A stretch of DNA of 44,084 bases from Alteromonadaceae bacterium (GTDB taxonomy: Bacteria > Pseudomonadota > Gammaproteobacteria > Enterobacterales > Alteromonadaceae). The stretch lies in the NCBI GenBank assembly GCA_013216015.1, contig JABSOI010000049.1:1-44084 (forward strand). Reading direction: 5' to 3'. This document shows positions 19,111 to 28,478 of the stretch, in pieces. The notes beneath the pieces are model-generated. The model saw only the letters and a list, made by a program, of their open reading frames with translations, searched no databases and had not been told where the DNA came from. Each line of letters opens with the position of its first letter. Position 1 is the stretch's first letter. The translations under genes were made by a program, and so were the position numbers.

Positions 19111-19869
19111 TTAAAAAATTGATGACTGCCACAAACGAACCGTTTTATTCTCAAAATCAATTTGGTATTCATGTTTTTGCAGCGCTTTTTTTATGAAAAT
19201 TTCGACTAACATTTTAATTTCGAATTTCGTCGCATTTTCACCAAGCAGCACAACATCAATAGAAGGGACTGATAGTTGTTTTTCAAACTTTCTATTCGCA
19301 TCATCCGCATTTAGTGACCAACCTAACTGAGTTAGTACGCTGTCAAACTGCGCGATGATGTCTTCTCCCTTTAAAGTTATCGTCCTCTTTGTTGGCGTCG
19401 CATAAAATTGCCGTTTATCAGAAGCTCGGTAAACATCATTAACATTGGATAGTGTTGTAAATTCGTTATCTAAAAAAAACAATTTATTTTCTTTATTCCA
19501 TTGGGTCGTATGATAAACAGCCAACATATCAACTTGCTCCGGCCGTTCTAGTGGTTGAACAACAAGTCTTACCGCTCCCGTGTTAATTGCATGACTAAAG
19601 CTGACCATGCGTTCGAACGCTAATGTATAGTCTTTAGGTGAATTACCCGAAGCAACAACTATCCAGGTTAGAGATACACTATCTTCAATCTCCTTAACCG
19701 CTTCATTTATTTTGTTCTGGATTATGTATTTATTGTTTAAATCCGCCTGTTCCTGCTCGAACTGAATAAAAAAAACAGGCGTAGGTGATATACGTTCAAC
19801 ATAAGCAACCGAACAACCTGTTACTAACGCACAGAGGCATACCGTTACACTTGCAAGATTACGCGTCAT
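19111..19869 (-). CDS. lipoprotein heading the pilus operon, unknown function
   Basis: 252-aa protein that I do not recognise. A signal peptide ends in the lipobox LVTGC (Cys19). The mature part has a central region with SWIVVASGNSPKDYTLAFE and RLVVQPLERPEQ, suggesting an OmpA-like or POTRA-like alpha/beta fold, and a C-terminal domain that might resemble the TcpQ/PilL type (ITLKGEDIIAQFDSVLTQLGW). It is the first gene of the pilus operon, 13 nt before the TcpQ-like gene. Position suggests a secretin partner; that is inference. No strong Shine-Dalgarno is seen. Confidence 0.6.
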   Translation of the reverse strand: MTRNLASVTVCLCALVTGCSVAYVERISPTPVFFIQFEQEQADLNNKYIIQNKINEAVKEIEDSVSLTWIVVASGNSPKDYTLAFERMVSFSHAINTGAVRLVVQPLERPEQVDMLAVYHTTQWNKENKLFFLDNEFTTLSNVNDVYRASDKRQFYATPTKRTITLKGEDIIAQFDSVLTQLGWSLNADDANRKFEKQLSVPSIDVVLLGENATKFEIKMLVEIFIKKALQKHEYQIDFENKTVRLWQSSIF

Positions 19870-20501
19870 TACGAATTAAAAACCTTTATCACTCAATTTT
19901 GATATTTTAAAATGCGGTTCAATGGATTGCTTTGAAAAATGGGATGTGAATTTTTGGGGTTTAGTATGCTGGTTGAAATTAGATACCAAACATCGAGTAA
20001 TAGAATATTCAGACTGGTGTGCAATTCAGATTTTTTTGGTCATGGGCAGGATGCCAACAGATCTGTTTATACAGAACTTTCAGCAACATTTTAACTAAGT
20101 TCGCATTTGAACATATCTTAAATATCTTCAAAATAACGAACAAAAAATAATCACCTTTGAACGTAGAGCGAAACTGAACTAGCAATTATTCCTCATGTCC
20201 AATTCTGTTTCACTACTGCCGTTGGCTATCAGTCATTGGATACTCACTATTGATAAAATCACCAGGAATTAAAAGGATTGTTGCTTGCCAGATTGCCATT
20301 TGATTTTAGTGTATTTTTATTATTTGATATGGGCGGCTGTTCGCTAATAGAAGACCTTAAACATTTTACTTTGTTGGGCCAACTCTGCGGGCTATTACTT
20401 GTTAATTCTGCTCTCAAGGAAAGTAGTTACCACATCGACAACATGAACAATTGTTCTAAACAAACGTATTCGATTTGGTTTTTTGTTTCGATAATATTAA
20501 C
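19870..20501. other. intergenic upstream of the pilus operon
   Basis: About 630 bp without a credible gene. The pilus-operon promoter should lie near 19900-19960. A TTGAAC at the right distance for a -35 box is visible on the minus strand, but the -10 is ambiguous. Confidence 0.35.
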
Positions 20502-21026
20502 CTATTTACACTGGTTGCTCCATAATTGCCGGCAATTGAACCTGTATTTCGATAATATCCTGACAGTTTTCTCAGCATTGGCAGGAGTACCAGCATTAAA
20601 TGTTGTTGGTTGATATTCTAACGCTCTGTCTATTACATTCTTTGACTGTTTCAATCCTAGACCAGATAGTGCTTTTATATGCTTTATTGCTGATACTTTC
20701 TTTGCTCCCGCTAACCATCCATTTACCTCAACTTCTCCCGTTGGTACAGCAAACGGATCTCCACACATATCAAATACATCAACGTAATGTTCCACCGCGA
20801 AAGCTGTTCCTGTTTCAAAAACATCACCGTTTTCTTTTGAAACAATAACACCACCGTGTCCAACGTACATTTCTTCATCTTTTCCTGTTTCGATATATTT
20901 TGAACTTTGATAATATATTACAAAGCATTTAGTAAATTCTTCCGTCGCATCAGATAACAATACGCAGTCAAGTTTATCTTTTAGAATAAAATATATGACT
21001 ATATTTTCAGCTTCGTCTTTAGTCAT
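20502..21026 (-). CDS. YrhB/Imm35-like domain fused to L7/L12-like C-terminal domain
   Basis: 174-aa cytosolic protein. Residues about 1-95 look like the YrhB/immunity-35 family: an N-terminal acidic helix, then FVIYYQSSKYIETG..., GGVIVSKENGDVFETG and a short C-terminal strand. Residues about 108-165 resemble the C-terminal domain of ribosomal protein L7/L12, with the KVSAIKHIKALSGLGLKQSK pattern and AEKTVRILSKYRF. Imm35 proteins protect against or modulate toxins, and L7/L12 C-terminal domains bind translation GTPases. Together they suggest a protein acting near the ribosome or as an antitoxin, which is inference. No adjacent toxin gene is seen. It sits alone between the pilus and conjugation operons. 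Confidence 0.6.
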   Translation of the reverse strand: MTKDEAENIVIYFILKDKLDCVLLSDATEEFTKCFVIYYQSSKYIETGKDEEMYVGHGGVIVSKENGDVFETGTAFAVEHYVDVFDMCGDPFAVPTGEVEVNGWLAGAKKVSAIKHIKALSGLGLKQSKNVIDRALEYQPTTFNAGTPANAEKTVRILSKYRFNCRQLWSNQCK

Positions 21027-21547
21027 AATATAGTGCTCAGCTATTTTGAGAGAATAAGGGTTAACGCTCCTGATCTATAATACTTTTCGTAAAACCCATC
21101 CTTTTATTATAGCGATTAGAAATAGTATTGTTGATCTTATGTTAATTTACGTCAACGAAACGAACTTTGTTAACTTAGAGTTCAACAATTTTTAATCAAA
21201 TTTTTTATGATAGTGGTAGTTTTATACTTTATTCGATTAGAAATTTAGCCTGAACATTTCAACATTCAGCAATTAAAATTTATTTCAACTAGCCTGAAAG
21301 AAACAAAAGCGCAATAAGTAATTCAGCTGATGTCAGCTACCTTTGGAGATTGTTTGGCATAATTTTATAGCGTTGTTAACTAGAATTTTAGTCAGCAATA
21401 TAATAGTAAGAACCCACAATTAAATGACCATATTCGATGTTCAAATTAACAGTACCTGAATAGCAGAGTCTCAGGTATCAGTCGCCGGATTGAGTTGAAT
21501 ACGTCAAATGGGCTCGAATTTAGATTTTAAATTGGCGTTTTCCTATC
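21027..21547. other. intergenic, no gene seen
   Basis: About 520 bp between the Imm35-like gene and the conjugation-operon terminator. In related elements, mating-stabilisation genes follow the VirB4-like gene here, but no remnant of them is recognisable. Confidence 0.4.
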
Positions 21548-21573
21548 AAAACATTCTTCATGCAGAATGTTTT
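21548..21573 (-). terminator. intrinsic terminator of the conjugation operon
   Basis: AAAACATTCT and AGAATGTTTT form a perfect 10-bp stem around a 6-nt loop, ending in a T-run on the minus strand, 17 nt past the stop of the VirB4-like gene. Confidence 0.7.
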
Positions 21574-21589
21574 AACTATCAATGGTGAT

Positions 21590-24412
21590 TTACCTTATTA
21601 TGCCCCTTTTCCTGTCAAGTTCAGCTGCAACAAGTTTAGCGGCAGCTACTTCACTTATTCCGTGTGCATCCATCAGTGCTTTACGCTCTGCTTTTTCATA
21701 ACCTTCAGTCATTGCAAGAGATAAGGTGAGACTGGGAGGCACAGAGCGAAATAACTCAGCTAAACGGGAACTTAGCACAACACCTTCGGTATAGGCCCCG
21801 GTTTGTTTTTTAGCACTTGCCAATAAATGTTTTTGCTCTTGTGTTAAATTTTTAAATCTGGCGATTTCTTCAACTTCTGAAGGCTCTAAGGCTAAACATA
21901 GCCACCATTCAAATAGCGATAACATCACTTGCGCTTCATCCGGAAAATCAGCCAGGTTTTGTGTCGCTAACCAAAGCCATGCATCTAATTTACGCCACAT
22001 TTTGACAATCTTAACGATACCAGGAGCAAGTAAGGGGTTTTTGGTGATCACGTGGGCTTCATCGGTGAGAAAGATAATGGGCCGACCTGAAAATTGATCC
22101 CTTTCTGCGATATCATTGACATTATTTAAAATTGACATGTAACTGACGGCTAATTCAGCTTCTTTGTTGTCTTTTACAAATTCGGCTAAATCAATATGGG
22201 TAAAATCACATTCTGGCCACAGTTCTCCTTCTCTGTTAAAGATTTGCCCTCCAAGGCCTTGTGTAAACATACGTATGGCGGCTGCATATTCAAAGAAACG
22301 TGTTTTTACATCCAGCGGAACACTGTCATCAACCGATATTTTTTTTAACTCACCGGCAATATCTTCCGTTAGGACCATTGCACGTTTTGTGGCGCGACAA
22401 TGTCGTGCAGCATTGAGAATGCATTCGCGAATGATTTGTTGATCACCTAGTTTAATACCGTTAGCTACGTCTTTTTTACCACCAGACACCATGATCCTAG
22501 CAATAATCTCCATTTCACCAAGGTGATCTTTTTCAAATACTGTATCTTCATCATCGCTAAGTAAAGTACCGTCCTTAAACGCGTCAAAAACCTCGGTTAT
22601 TACATCGACATCAGCGTTTATCTTACTACGACCGTATAGTGCTTGCTCTTTTTCTTCTTGCGCTAATGCTTTTAACGCATTAGCAAAAGGAGGGATGATG
22701 GTGTTTTCACCCGTTCTCATTCTAACTTTATGGGTAGTGACGCCTGATTCTTTTAGATACGTACGCAGCATTCCAAACGAATTACCCGCTTCCACGAGGA
22801 ATACCCTTGCGTTATATATCGCCATGATAAATAAGATCATGCCGGTTATTTGGGCGGATTTCCCCGAGCCTGTCGGACCAAACAAACATAAATGTGCATT
22901 TTTGGCTCTATCTTTTGGGTTGAGCGGATCAAAACACATCGGCTCACCGCCACGGTTAAACCAAAGGGTGCCTGGATTGCCTGTGCCTTTGCCACGACCA
23001 GTAATAGGCACTAAATTAGCGATATGCTCAGTAAACATAAGACGAGAACGTCGACGCCTTCTTTCTTTGGACGGCTCATAGTTCATCGGTAAATTTATTA
23101 AGTATGAATCCAGAATGATGGGATCATCGGTGTCATCTATTGCGTTTAAACCTTCCAGCTGCAACATAGACACTACATCGGTCTGGTTTTGGCGTAACAC
23201 TTCATCGGTTTCACCACGAATATAAAAACATAATTCAACTGGGAACATGGGATCGTCATTCGCTATTTTTTCTTTTGCTTGCTGTGCTTCCGCTTTTATA
23301 CGCCGCGTTCTGGCACCCTCTCCTATTGCCTTTTCTTCTATTTTGTCAACCCTATTTTCTGTTACATGTGAAGGGACCATGACCACCTTCATAGACATAA
23401 CAGTGCCTTCGGGCATACGGTCAAAAACAGACGCAATATGTTTTCCTGATTGTTTTGGCGCCGATAATGCGCCTATTTTAGGTCTGCGCCGAAGGTTTTG
23501 GACCGTGATGATTTTATGAGGGAGCCCATCGAAATACCAGCTGCCCGTCTCTTTTTTGCTTTGTGGTGGGCGATATAACAGACTTTCTGCAAAGTCGTGG
23601 CCAAAAGGAAGGTCATCATCCTCAACATAGGGTAGATTATTTAATAATTTATCCGTATCCCCGCCAGTAACTTCCGGTGCAGGGTTAAACCAGCGAAACA
23701 TCCATTCATAGAATGCTTTGCCTTTGACTCTCACGCATTTTATCCCTGATTGCGTTAACTGACTTTCTACTTTTTGTCTAATTTGTGTTAATTCTTCAAT
23801 AGGTGTACGACCCTTAGACGGTGTACCGCGTTCACCGTAGCGACGGTAAAAAATCATTCGGTAGGTACGAATGGCTCCACGCCAATGCGTACCGGTGACA
23901 GTATCGTCAAAAAACAGTCCCCCTTCTTTACATACATCTTTAAGATGTTGTTCCATGACGGGAAAGTATTCTTTCATTAATGGATTTTCAGTACCCACTT
24001 TTTCCGCATATTCACGAATGGTTTTAGAGAAAAAAGATAAGGACAATACATCACTTTGATAAAATTCAATAACCCAGGGGTTTTTCTCATGCTGAGGAAA
24101 AACTTCATTTAAAAAACTTTTAAAATTATCTCGAACTCTGGCTAATTCACTTAATAAAACACCTTCAGCGTTCGTTGGAAAAATATCATAAACAGCTGCA
24201 ACACTCCGCTCATCGTCCAATAAAAAACAGTCATTTTGTGTTAAATATTCTATCCACGGAAGCCTATCTGTAAAGCTTCTGCGCACTGAATACATGTTTT
24301 TAATATCCGCTTCAGTGACCATTTCTTCTGGTTCACGATCATAAAGTTTAAAACTATCACCAATCATGTTGATATATCGCTTCAACCCTTCAAAATATGG
24401 CTCAGTTTTCAA
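21590..24412 (-). CDS. conjugative transfer ATPase, VirB4/TraC-like (TIGR03744, PFL_4706 type)
   Basis: Large AAA+ ATPase that powers the mating-channel type IV secretion system. From the TTG start used here it is 940 aa, with Walker A GPTGSGKS at 512-519 and Walker B PIIFLTDEAH at 778-787. The N-terminal half is the family-specific region (RSFTDRLPWIEYL..., FLLDDERSVAAVYDI). Start is uncertain: the frame is open to an ATG at 24493, but that would overlap the upstream lipoprotein gene by 92 nt. The TTG at 24412 has GGAG 9 nt upstream and overlaps that gene's stop. ATGs at 24436 and 24451 lack a binding site. It is the last gene of the conjugation block. Confidence 0.92.
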   Translation of the reverse strand: MKTEPYFEGLKRYINMIGDSFKLYDREPEEMVTEADIKNMYSVRRSFTDRLPWIEYLTQNDCFLLDDERSVAAVYDIFPTNAEGVLLSELARVRDNFKSFLNEVFPQHEKNPWVIEFYQSDVLSLSFFSKTIREYAEKVGTENPLMKEYFPVMEQHLKDVCKEGGLFFDDTVTGTHWRGAIRTYRMIFYRRYGERGTPSKGRTPIEELTQIRQKVESQLTQSGIKCVRVKGKAFYEWMFRWFNPAPEVTGGDTDKLLNNLPYVEDDDLPFGHDFAESLLYRPPQSKKETGSWYFDGLPHKIITVQNLRRRPKIGALSAPKQSGKHIASVFDRMPEGTVMSMKVVMVPSHVTENRVDKIEEKAIGEGARTRRIKAEAQQAKEKIANDDPMFPVELCFYIRGETDEVLRQNQTDVVSMLQLEGLNAIDDTDDPIILDSYLINLPMNYEPSKERRRRRSRLMFTEHIANLVPITGRGKGTGNPGTLWFNRGGEPMCFDPLNPKDRAKNAHLCLFGPTGSGKSAQITGMILFIMAIYNARVFLVEAGNSFGMLRTYLKESGVTTHKVRMRTGENTIIPPFANALKALAQEEKEQALYGRSKINADVDVITEVFDAFKDGTLLSDDEDTVFEKDHLGEMEIIARIMVSGGKKDVANGIKLGDQQIIRECILNAARHCRATKRAMVLTEDIAGELKKISVDDSVPLDVKTRFFEYAAAIRMFTQGLGGQIFNREGELWPECDFTHIDLAEFVKDNKEAELAVSYMSILNNVNDIAERDQFSGRPIIFLTDEAHVITKNPLLAPGIVKIVKMWRKLDAWLWLATQNLADFPDEAQVMLSLFEWWLCLALEPSEVEEIARFKNLTQEQKHLLASAKKQTGAYTEGVVLSSRLAELFRSVPPSLTLSLAMTEGYEKAERKALMDAHGISEVAAAKLVAAELDRKRGIIR

Positions 24413-24767
24413 AATCAACGTCTCCAGGTAGCGCATAGTGTACTTTTTCATACATAGGGAAACGGATAGTGTAACCAGGAACAACGATCCCATGAGACGT
24501 TACCCTATGAGGGTAAACAAACATTTCTAATTCAGGATTACTGAGTCGTTTGTATGCGCGTTCGTTAACATGTCGATAATTCAAATCATTTTCTAATGCC
24601 CTGTCTATTTGATCTATAGGTACACCTGTAGATTCAGTCCCCCCTGACATATGGGTTTGATAATGATCTTTCATGGTTGGTCCATGCTGAGCCATTTCAA
24701 ACGGATTTTGGCTGGCACAACCACTCAAGCTAATCCAAAGAAGCAAAAGACACACGATTTGTTTCAT
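24402..24767 (-). CDS. conjugative element lipoprotein (TIGR03751 family)
   Basis: 121-aa outer-membrane-type lipoprotein of the mating channel, probably the VirB7-like component. A signal peptide ends at lipobox LSGC (Cys17). The conserved block NPELEMFVYPHRVTSHGIVV...PGYTIRFPMYEKVHYALPG is the family signature. AGGTGAG precedes the ATG. Its start lies within the 3' end of the TIGR03752 gene (38-nt overlap), and its end overlaps the VirB4-like gene. Confidence 0.85.
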   Translation of the reverse strand: MKQIVCLLLLWISLSGCASQNPFEMAQHGPTMKDHYQTHMSGGTESTGVPIDQIDRALENDLNYRHVNERAYKRLSNPELEMFVYPHRVTSHGIVVPGYTIRFPMYEKVHYALPGDVDFEN

Positions 24768-26097
24768 AACTCACCTTTCTATTGGTAGGAATGTAATCAA
24801 TATTAATATTTTCAAGAAAAAATAAAGACACCTTAGCGCCTGGAGGGACATATATAGCTTCGTAATAACTACTGAACCGTTCAGCAAGGATTTCACCTGT
24901 CTTATTAAGCCCTCCTGAAACAATGCCTGCTCCCGCTAAAGCGCCATACCGTCCTTTTTTCACTGATGATTGAATATTCCCAGAAGTTGTAATTAATTGC
25001 TGTTTATTAGCAATCATATCTGCAGTTGCTGCCAAACCGGCAATGCTCCCCTGAGCAAGAATAAATTGGTTAATATCATCAACGATAACGCCTTTAACGC
25101 ATGGATTACCCCATTCATCCCCTAGCTCCGCGAGTGGTTGTTCAAACGTGCCTTTTTGGTTGTATATTCGTCCATCCTCAAAATTAAACGTGAAACTGAT
25201 CACTTTGCCCCGAACACAATTGAACGCCCAGTCGCCAGTCGCGATCCCACTAACCAGCGCATTGGAAACCCCTGGCATGACTTGACCGTTAGCCATGAGC
25301 GTGTCCCCTGAAATGATCAGCGTAAACCGAAAAGGTTCGTGTGATTTTCCTTTACGCTCTATTCTACCGATTAGTGCTGTCAGTGCTTTCACACCATGAA
25401 TAGCGCTATCGGAATGAATGGTGGCATATGGAATAGCCGTTAATTCCTTTCCTGTCGTGCCTTTGAACTCATTGCTTCCATCAACCACCTTGTCAGAAAA
25501 TTTACCCATTTCCTGACTAAAAGGCGTGAAACCAGACACTAGGCTTTCAACACTTTTGTCTTCTATCTGATAACCCAGAGGATAAGCCCATTGAACATCG
25601 TTGGATGCATTTGCACTATCTTGTTGAACGCCAGTATTAACTTCAAAGGCATCGTTAAAAGGTGTCTCAAATTGCTCATCAACATTACCTACCCTATCTG
25701 GTGCGACTGCGCTTTGTTTTATAATGGCTTTTTGCAACACTTTTACTCTACTGGTGATAAGGGTATTCACTTTTTCAAGCAATGCATTTTCATCAAAACC
25801 ATGGGGAGCATTATTTTTAACCGACGCTATCAACTGTTCAAACTCACTTTTAGAGACAAGATTATCCAGTTTTTCTTGAATGACAGATTGTTCTGCTTCA
25901 ACGGTCGTTAAATATCCGCTCAATGCAGCAATCTCTTCATTGGCAGTTTCTATCGGTTTACTTGAATGTTCTTTAGCTGATGGATTAGTTTGTGCTTGTT
26001 GAGATTCTTTATGATCATTGGTTGCAAAAAAATATATGGGTACAAAAATCATGAGGGCCGTTAGTGCCTTAACGAGAGGATTTTGATTTATACGCAT
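24730..26097 (-). CDS. conjugative element TraB/VirB10-like protein (TIGR03752 family)
   Basis: 455-aa bitopic protein: N-terminal membrane anchor (about 8-25), a coiled coil (about 45-75), then a large periplasmic domain. The C-terminus (FSSYYEAIYVPPGAKVSLFF...) is the typical end of TraB-like channel proteins, which bridge inner and outer membranes. The region MPGVSNALVSGIATGDWAFN resembles the VirB10 core. The gene overlaps its upstream neighbour by 10 nt and its downstream neighbour by 38 nt, so translation is coupled. Confidence 0.85.
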   Translation of the reverse strand: MRINQNPLVKALTALMIFVPIYFFATNDHKESQQAQTNPSAKEHSSKPIETANEEIAALSGYLTTVEAEQSVIQEKLDNLVSKSEFEQLIASVKNNAPHGFDENALLEKVNTLITSRVKVLQKAIIKQSAVAPDRVGNVDEQFETPFNDAFEVNTGVQQDSANASNDVQWAYPLGYQIEDKSVESLVSGFTPFSQEMGKFSDKVVDGSNEFKGTTGKELTAIPYATIHSDSAIHGVKALTALIGRIERKGKSHEPFRFTLIISGDTLMANGQVMPGVSNALVSGIATGDWAFNCVRGKVISFTFNFEDGRIYNQKGTFEQPLAELGDEWGNPCVKGVIVDDINQFILAQGSIAGLAATADMIANKQQLITTSGNIQSSVKKGRYGALAGAGIVSGGLNKTGEILAERFSSYYEAIYVPPGAKVSLFFLENINIDYIPTNRKVSYETNRVSFASLD

Positions 26098-26882
26098 GAT
26101 AATTTACGGCTTTGTATCGCAACATCAAATGGCTTTAAACTGAGTAAATAAGCGACGGTAAAATCTGCTTTATGATCTCTAGCAAAAACGCTATTAAATT
26201 GAGCTGAAACCGCATAAAAATCACCGCGCACACGACAAGGCTCAAAAGGGATTTTATGAGGGGTTACGTTATTAAATTTAACCGCGGTTATATAATATTG
26301 TCCACCGTACCAGCCACCAAGCACTTCAGCTTCTAATGAACCTCCCCGATATAATGAAGGAATGCTCCTTTGTTTTACATTGACGGTTTTTATTCCCGGT
26401 AACGGCTCTATCAGTTTTGTACTTGGCGCGTAGAGTGTTTGGGAAACGTATTGAACTAAATCTATCGGATCAACAATGACGGGTTGATAAGCGGTTGCCG
26501 CTTCATTATCTTCTGGCTTTTTTTCAACGATATGAATAATAAGATCATCCAGGGCATTCACACTTTCACCGGAAACACTCACTTCAAGCATGTAAAACCG
26601 TCCTGAATTCAAACCCTGCAAGGTTAATTTTTCATTAAACGATGCTTTAGCCGTTAAAAAAAGGACAGTATCAATTAAGGAATAAGTAAAAATAGCTTTG
26701 TAATGAGATTTAACACTCAGTCGCACTTGTTCCGGGAAAATCACTTTACGCTCATCCTTGAGTAATAATTCTGTCTTTATCTCAACCCCTTGTTGCCAAG
26801 TTACCCGCTCGACAGATAAAGCTAAGGTTGAAAAACAGGTAAAAAAAAGGGTTAGCGAAACGATCACGACACATTTAATCAT
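26088..26882 (-). CDS. conjugative element TraK/VirB9-like protein (TIGR03749 family)
   Basis: 264-aa exported protein with a signal peptide (about 1-22) and then VERVTWQQGVEIKTELLLKD, the family's N-terminal strand pattern. The C-terminal part has GGWYGGQYYITAVKFNNVTP. In the channel model it is the VirB9-like outer-ring partner of the TIGR03752 and TIGR03751 proteins encoded downstream. ATG overlaps the upstream stop by 1 nt. Confidence 0.82.
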   Translation of the reverse strand: MIKCVVIVSLTLFFTCFSTLALSVERVTWQQGVEIKTELLLKDERKVIFPEQVRLSVKSHYKAIFTYSLIDTVLFLTAKASFNEKLTLQGLNSGRFYMLEVSVSGESVNALDDLIIHIVEKKPEDNEAATAYQPVIVDPIDLVQYVSQTLYAPSTKLIEPLPGIKTVNVKQRSIPSLYRGGSLEAEVLGGWYGGQYYITAVKFNNVTPHKIPFEPCRVRGDFYAVSAQFNSVFARDHKADFTVAYLLSLKPFDVAIQSRKLSCV

Positions 26883-27484
26883 TACTTCAATCTCTCAGGT
26901 TGACCTTGAAACCCATCAATGGCAAGTCGCCAAGGGTTCCGCTCTCTATCTACATCGAATTTTGTGATGATCAGCGGGTAACGCATGTAGGCATGACGGA
27001 CTAATTTACCCCCTATATGCTCCTTTTCTTCAAGATCAAGATAAACAATCCAAACTTGAGCCCCTAATGCAACTACCTTATTTTCACTGAATCGACCAAA
27101 TTCTGTTACGGAGCGGACACGACGACGATTGTAACCCTCTAATTTTTTCGCTTTTGCTAAAAGTTTGGGGCGATAATTGTCGGTTAAAAAATAACCGTAA
27201 TTTCTGATGTTTGCCCCAAAATCAACGGAGCAATCAGCTTCACAGCGATAAAGTTGTTGGGTTATTTTATAAGCAAAGGCATAAAGTTCATGTTTTTGAA
27301 ATTCATTTACTTTAACCATTCCTCCTTTACTTAAATCAGGCGGAAAATGACATTCAAATTCTTTAGCTAACGTCGCTAATAAGAAATGTGAATGAGCAAC
27401 CAGCCCTAACAAAAGCAATACAAATATAGTTAAAGAACGAATGACTTTATCTTTACGATCACTTTCTTTTTTTGCTTTACTCAT
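26882..27484 (-). CDS. conjugative element TraE/VirB8-like protein (TIGR03746, PFL_4703 type)
   Basis: 200-aa bitopic protein: a basic N-terminus, one membrane helix (about 16-38), and a periplasmic domain containing FPPDLSKGGMVKVNEFQKHE and NYGYFLTDNYRPKLL, matching the family. The ending HAYMRYPLIITKFDVDRERN is also characteristic. VirB8-like proteins nucleate the inner-membrane channel. The start overlaps the upstream gene by 4 nt (ATGA type). Confidence 0.85.
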   Translation of the reverse strand: MSKAKKESDRKDKVIRSLTIFVLLLLGLVAHSHFLLATLAKEFECHFPPDLSKGGMVKVNEFQKHELYAFAYKITQQLYRCEADCSVDFGANIRNYGYFLTDNYRPKLLAKAKKLEGYNRRRVRSVTEFGRFSENKVVALGAQVWIVYLDLEEKEHIGGKLVRHAYMRYPLIITKFDVDRERNPWRLAIDGFQGQPERLK

Positions 27485-27876
27485 TTATTCGCATCCCTGT
27501 CCTTTTTGCTTGTTCGACCCAATCCCCAATGATAAGAATCAAATATAAAGTCGGCAGAGACTATTTTCTTTTCTGACAACTTAATGTGCAATAGCTGCTC
27601 AACATAACCAGGAGGTTTACCCCGACGCGCTTTCTCCAGCCATCGGGCAGTGAAATAAACGGTGATAATAGGAAATAACAGCACGAAAACTACGATCAAC
27701 ATCGGTATACCGATGAACAAACCAACAGCAACACCAAAAGGAGTGCCTGTCACTAATGAAATTAAAAAAACGCTTTTGACTTCGCTATCCGTCAGCCCTT
27801 TAAAAACGACAGGCTCTTCGTTAATAAAATCCCCGGTAAAGTTATCGGTAAATTCACTTTCATCCTGGCTCATCAT
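27481..27876 (-). CDS. conjugative element membrane protein (TIGR03750 family, TraL-like)
   Basis: 131-aa protein with two adjacent membrane helices (about 33-72, with a GVAVGLFIGIPMLIVVFVLL core) flanked by FKGLTDSEVKSVF and by a conserved RRGKPPGYVEQLLHIKL stretch. The YHWGLGR motif near the C-terminus is family-typical. TraL-like proteins are small inner-membrane parts of the F/SXT-type channel. Overlaps both neighbours by 4 nt. Confidence 0.85.
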   Translation of the reverse strand: MMSQDESEFTDNFTGDFINEEPVVFKGLTDSEVKSVFLISLVTGTPFGVAVGLFIGIPMLIVVFVLLFPIITVYFTARWLEKARRGKPPGYVEQLLHIKLSEKKIVSADFIFDSYHWGLGRTSKKDRDANK

Positions 27877-28244
27877 TTAACCCATGTACCCACCCAGTTC
27901 AACATGACAATGGTCAAAGTTAATAAAGCGATCCCACCAATCACGTGACCACCTAAATCTATCCAACCTCCACGACCTTCTGTAATGTCGTTATATTTTT
28001 TCATTGCTCCTTTGGCAATAATAAACACAAAAAAAACAGCAATAGCGATAACGATCAGTTGTGCCCCTTTTTCCATTAGCCAAAAGAGTGTTTGAAACGC
28101 CCCTTTCTTTTCAGCGCCATTAGCAAAATCGCTTGTTGTTGGTATTCCCGTTGTGCCTTGAGCATGGGTTTGCACAAGACAAGCAAATAACATTAAAAAT
28201 GCTACATTAACCTTAGCCAACACGGTTAAAACTTGTTTCTTCAT
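27873..28244 (-). CDS. conjugative element membrane protein (TIGR03745 family, TraA-like)
   Basis: 123-aa protein with a signal peptide-like N-terminus (about 1-28) and two further hydrophobic segments (about 57-75 and 98-115). The sequence YNDITEGRGGWIDLGGHVIG between them is family-typical. The layout resembles a pilin-like small subunit (TraA/VirB2) of the conjugation apparatus; that role is inference. It starts 18 nt after the TIGR03758 gene. Confidence 0.82.
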   Translation of the reverse strand: MKKQVLTVLAKVNVAFLMLFACLVQTHAQGTTGIPTTSDFANGAEKKGAFQTLFWLMEKGAQLIVIAIAVFFVFIIAKGAMKKYNDITEGRGGWIDLGGHVIGGIALLTLTIVMLNWVGTWVK

Positions 28245-28262
28245 TCTTTGACTCCAAAAAAA

Positions 28263-28478
28263 TTAACTCACTAAAATTTCAATTAATGCCACAATACTCA
28301 TTGCTATCACAACGTCGACCCATACATCTATAGCGGTCATATCACCTTTTATCATTCGTTGATAAGACCCTCTTAAAACCCCCACGCCAAAAATGACAAC
28401 GACAAAGGAGAGGAGCCACTGAATAAAACTAAATATCACATCAGGCGAAAGACCTACCGTTTCAGTGAAGATTGTCAT
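28263..28478 (-). CDS. conjugative element membrane protein (TIGR03758 family)
   Basis: 71-aa protein with two membrane helices (about 12-35 and 54-70) and the conserved GVLRGSYQRMIKGDMTAIDV between them. Small and hydrophobic as usual for this family, whose exact role is unknown. It overlaps the upstream RAQPRD gene by 17 nt. Confidence 0.8.
   Translation of the reverse strand: MTIFTETVGLSPDVIFSFIQWLLSFVVVIFGVGVLRGSYQRMIKGDMTAIDVWVDVVIAMSIVALIEILVS

Noticed and set aside
20278-20613. 111-aa plus-strand frame with hydrophobic segments
   Set aside because: It overlaps the end of the better supported Imm35-L7/L12 gene on the other strand, has no ribosome site and looks like no known protein.
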